From NCBI GenBank assembly GCA_964458805.1, contig CAYWKH010000106.1, positions 1-7,270 on the forward strand: a stretch of 7,270 nucleotides of DNA. The letters are read 5' to 3'. This document shows positions 5,250-7,270 of the stretch, piece after piece. The stretch is from JAAYLU01 sp964458805 (GTDB taxonomy: Bacteria > Synergistota > Synergistia > Synergistales > Aminobacteriaceae). The translations under genes and the position numbers were made by a program. Under the pieces are notes generated by a model. The model saw only the letters and a program-made list of their open reading frames with translations. It did no database searches and was not told where the DNA came from. Each line of letters begins with the position of its first letter. Position 1 is the first letter of the stretch.

Positions 5250-6947
5250 TCAGATCTTGAACTGCCCCAGTTTGACCTCCATCTCATCCATCCCGTCCAG
5301 CAGGGTATTGGCCTGGGCGGTGACGGACTCGAACGCCATGCGGGCCTTCTGTGCCGAGCTGCTGATTCCCCCTATGCGATCCACTATGTCGGACGTGCCT
5401 GTCGAGATGCTGTTCACGGCCTCCACCATCTCTATGTTCGAAAGGGACTGGTTTCGCGCCAGGTCGGAGACCTTCTTGAGCTCCGCGTCCATCGACTCGA
5501 GCTCCTTCATGCTGGCGCCGAGGGTATCCTTCAGAACCTCGGTCTTGTCCACCATCTCGCGGAGGGTTCGCTCCTCCTCCTCGGTCGCCTTTATGGACTC
5601 GCCCGCGTAGCCGGACAGGTCGTTCATGAGCTTCGAGATCTGCATGGCGGCGCGGTTTGACTCCTCGGCGAGCTTGCGCACCTCGTCCGCCACGACCGCG
5701 AACCCGCGTCCCGCCTCGCCGGCGCGCGCGGCCTCGATGGCGGCGTTGAGGGCCAGCAGGTTCGTCTGGTCGGCGAAGCCGGTTATGGCGCCCACGAACC
5801 CGGAGACGGTCTTCACGGCCTCGGCGAGGGAGGACATCTTCGCGCGGTTCTCCTGCGACCTGGCGTTGACGGCGTCGATGTCGCCGACCATATCCTCGAC
5901 CCTGCGGGCGACGTCGCTGGTGAACCCGAAGGTCCTGGCGGACGACTCCACGCACTGTCCCGCGGCCTGGGCGACGGCCAGCGCCGTGGCGGCCATCTCG
6001 TTGATTCCGGCGTTGGTCTGCTCCACCGCGGCGGCGTTGGACTCCGACACCGACACTATCTGCTGCACCGCGTCGTTCACCTGTTCGATGGAGTTCATGG
6101 AGCTCTCGGACAGCTCGGACAGGGTGCGGGCCTCGCCCCCGACGTTGCGCGCGATGCCGACCACGTCGGCCACGAGCAGGGCCAGCTTCTCTATGAACTG
6201 GTTCATGGAGGCGCCCAGGCAGCCCACCTCGTCGCCGGTCCTGACGGCTATGCAGACAGTGAGGTCTCCCTCCCCCTCGCCCAGGTCGCGCACTACCTCG
6301 GTCATATTTCGCAGGGGCGAGACCACGCGGAGCAGGCCGATCACGTTCAGCGCCAGCACCAGGGTTGCGAGGCCGGCGGCCATCATGGCGATGTGACGGA
6401 CGATCGTGGACTCGTCGGCCGCGGCCTCGGAGGAGAAGGTGGCGATGAGCTGGTCCCTGGTCATCTCGCTGGCCCGGGTGAGATCCGCGAGGTATGTCGT
6501 GTCCAGCCCGACCTCCACCGACCCGATCTTGTTGCCCTCTCGCATAATGTCGGCGACGAAGGGCCTCACGCCCTCCCTCTCGATTCTATCCCCGGCCATC
6601 GCGCTGCCGTCCGGGCCCATGATGACCGCGTAGGCGACGTTGGGGACGGAGAGCATGTCCTTCGCGTAGTCCTTCAGCGACTCCTCGTTGAAGTCCCACA
6701 GGGGGGTCGCTGAGATCGAGGCCAGGTAGCCGGACATCGCCGCCCCGTACCCCTCCGCGCTGCGCTCGTCGTTGGCGTTCTTGTTCTCTATGTCGTCGTT
6801 CAGCATCCTGACGGCGACAGCCTCTACCGTTTCGGCAAGGCGACCTACGCCTCGCTGCGCCAGCAGGGCCAGGGAGAATGCCAGCACCACCAGTCCCGCC
6901 GCAGCCAACAGCCCCAACTTCGCCACGATGCTCCTGGTAACTTTCAT
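5250..6947 (-). CDS. Methyl-accepting chemotaxis protein (transmembrane chemoreceptor)
   Basis: This receptor of 565 residues has TM1 at about 10-30, a periplasmic sensor of about 150 residues (31-182), TM2 at about 183-207, a HAMP domain (208-260) and a long cytoplasmic coiled coil. The coil carries the diagnostic tip: QTNLLALNAAIEAARAGE (394-411) followed by GRGFAVVADEVRKLAEES (413-430), which contacts CheA and CheW. The sensor contains PLWDFNEESLKDYAKDML (82-99), then a strand region ending VIMGPDGSAM and a later GSVEVGLD. This pattern fits a single-Cache/PDC-like small-ligand fold; the ligand is unknown. The C-terminus ends GQFKI, with no NWETF-type CheR-docking pentapeptide. ATG 6947 gives a normal N-terminus. 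An in-frame ATG at 6968 (MPRGRCK) has no RBS, and the GGGGGCGG stretch 6963-6956 would serve 6947. It is the first gene of the operon. Receptors heading non-chemotaxis operons are uncommon, so co-transcription may be incidental. Confidence 0.95.
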   Translation of the reverse strand: MKVTRSIVAKLGLLAAAGLVVLAFSLALLAQRGVGRLAETVEAVAVRMLNDDIENKNANDERSAEGYGAAMSGYLASISATPLWDFNEESLKDYAKDMLSVPNVAYAVIMGPDGSAMAGDRIEREGVRPFVADIMREGNKIGSVEVGLDTTYLADLTRASEMTRDQLIATFSSEAAADESTIVRHIAMMAAGLATLVLALNVIGLLRVVSPLRNMTEVVRDLGEGEGDLTVCIAVRTGDEVGCLGASMNQFIEKLALLVADVVGIARNVGGEARTLSELSESSMNSIEQVNDAVQQIVSVSESNAAAVEQTNAGINEMAATALAVAQAAGQCVESSARTFGFTSDVARRVEDMVGDIDAVNARSQENRAKMSSLAEAVKTVSGFVGAITGFADQTNLLALNAAIEAARAGEAGRGFAVVADEVRKLAEESNRAAMQISKLMNDLSGYAGESIKATEEEERTLREMVDKTEVLKDTLGASMKELESMDAELKKVSDLARNQSLSNIEMVEAVNSISTGTSDIVDRIGGISSSAQKARMAFESVTAQANTLLDGMDEMEVKLGQFKI

Positions 6948-7006
6948 TTTGCACCGCCCCCTAGGCATATTGATATTAGAACCACAACACGACCACCCGG
7001 AGACAC

Positions 7007-7020
7007 CGTCCTTCGGGACG
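7007..7020. other. Short hairpin in the likely 5' leader of the receptor operon
   Basis: CGTCC (7007-7011) and GGACG (7016-7020) form a perfect 5-bp stem around a 4-nt loop (TTCG on the plus strand, CGAA on the minus strand). With a 4-nt bulge it extends by three pairs, CAC 7004-7006 to GTG 7025-7027. If the operon starts near 7039 this lies in its leader. No known riboswitch consensus is evident. Confidence 0.35.
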
Positions 7021-7045
7021 TCCGGTGGAGGGATATGACAATAGG

Positions 7046-7074
7046 AGAATACAACAAAAAACGCATCGCGGCAA
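7046..7074 (-). promoter_or_regulatory. Candidate sigma70-type promoter of the minus-strand operon
   Basis: On the minus strand TTGCCG (7074-7069) and TATTCT (7051-7046) are separated by 17 nt. Each box matches four of six consensus bases. Transcription would start near 7039, giving a leader of about 90 nt before ATG 6947. It is the best pair I found upstream of the receptor gene, but chance matches of this quality are common. Confidence 0.4.
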
Positions 7075-7181
7075 GAGGAACAGCGGGGCGCGCGGTCGCG
7101 CGTCGAGCCGCTCCCACCCTTCGGCGGCGGCACCCTGCAACATGGTCCGCGGACGGTCGCTACGATCGGCGGGTCGGGGGC

Positions 7182-7209
7182 TTGACATCCAGGACTTCCT
7201 GCATAAGAT
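7182..7209 (+). promoter_or_regulatory. Strong sigma70-like promoter for a gene leaving the window at the right
   Basis: TTGACA (7182-7187) is a perfect -35 box. After 16 nt comes TAAGAT (7204-7209), matching four of six -10 bases. Transcription would start around 7215-7217, in the middle of the palindrome 7206-7227. Orientation is divergent from the receptor operon. Confidence 0.7.
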
Positions 7210-7227
7210 AGTAATTAATTACTATCT
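7206..7227. promoter_or_regulatory. Perfect 22-bp palindrome, likely repressor operator
   Basis: The half-site AGATAGTAATT (7206-7216) is followed directly by its exact reverse complement (7217-7227), with no mismatch and no spacer. It overlaps the -10 box and the expected transcription start of the plus-strand promoter, a classic position for a dimeric repressor. Almost all AT, it stands out in GC-rich surroundings. The AT-rich symmetric form is compatible with MarR-type or metal-responsive repressors, but I cannot name the regulator. Confidence 0.75.
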
Positions 7228-7270
7228 ATGGAGAGAAGGCGTTTTGGTTGGCAAATGGAAGAGGGTTGCC
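7228..7270 (+). CDS. Possible start of a gene running out of the window
   Basis: Downstream of the promoter and palindrome, ATG 7228 opens a frame to the window end (MERRRFGWQMEEGC). The GGAGAGAAGG at 7230-7239 looks like an RBS, which would argue for a start further on. TTG 7248 has 8-nt spacing, TTG 7244 has 4-nt spacing, and ATG 7255 is rather distant. With at most 14 codons the frame cannot be decided and no product can be named. Confidence 0.3.
   Translation, partial: MERRRFGWQMEEGC

Larger units (their letters stand above)
6948..7181. other. Intergenic region upstream of the operon, no gene supported
   Basis: No coding frame here shows credible protein features; the minus-strand frame that extends the receptor upstream is a Cys/Pro-rich sequence without an RBS. 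Visible elements are a candidate operon promoter (7074-7046), a small hairpin (7007-7020) and a 10-bp palindrome GTCCGCGGAC (7145-7154). The stretch 7080-7180 is strongly GC-rich with nothing else I can support. Confidence 0.5.

Noticed and set aside
6948..7133. A 62-residue N-terminal extension of the chemoreceptor
   Set aside because: The extension is Cys/Pro-rich, has no RBS at its start and precedes a typical MKVTRS-TM1 receptor start at 6947. It also covers the probable promoter and leader.
1..7270. CRISPR array, insertion sequence, tRNA or rRNA gene, toxin-antitoxin pair
   Set aside because: I looked for regularly spaced direct repeats, terminal inverted repeats with a transposase, tRNA-like arms and small paired genes and found none.

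Overview
The window looks like chromosomal DNA from a high-GC, diderm (Gram-negative-type), motile bacterium. The predicted proteins include a signal-peptide protein, several membrane proteins and a classical chemoreceptor. Despite the high GC, the genes often use ATA for isoleucine and AGG/AGA for arginine, which is unusual in high-GC proteobacteria. Together with the chemoreceptor and metal-carrier types this makes me lean towards an anaerobic phylum such as Synergistota, but that is a low-confidence guess.

Layout. Positions 2-136 (+) are the last 44 codons of a gene entering from the left. A convergent gap with two inverted repeats follows (137-247). Six genes on the minus strand then fill 248-6947 in one direction with almost no space between them. 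In transcription order they are: a methyl-accepting chemotaxis protein (6947-5250), a 69-residue single-span membrane protein (5224-5015), a secreted protein with three repeats of about 100 residues (4980-3577), a polytopic membrane protein whose C-terminus looks like the GrpE dimerisation and beta-wing region (3577-2507), an Hsp70/actin-fold ATPase whose canonical substrate-binding domain is replaced by helices around a hydrophobic hairpin (2510-492), and a CopZ-like HMA metal carrier (475-248). Gaps are 25 nt, 34 nt, a TGATG overlap, an ATGA overlap and 16 nt, so a single operon is likely. The right end (6948-7270) is a regulatory gap. It holds a candidate promoter for the operon and, facing the other way, a strong sigma70-like promoter (TTGACA-N16-TAAGAT) overlapped by a perfect 22-bp AT-rich palindrome. 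The gene it drives leaves the window.

How the genes may work together. The centre is the translationally coupled GrpE-like membrane protein plus Hsp70-like ATPase, both apparently membrane-attached. My inference is a membrane-tethered ATPase/nucleotide-exchange pair working with the secreted three-repeat protein and the small membrane protein, for example in envelope assembly, export or stress response. The chemoreceptor and the HMA protein are physically linked, but a functional link is not shown. I do not recognise this gene set as a described system. The family calls for the ATPase, MCP and HMA proteins are firm; the GrpE-like call and the system-level role are hypotheses.
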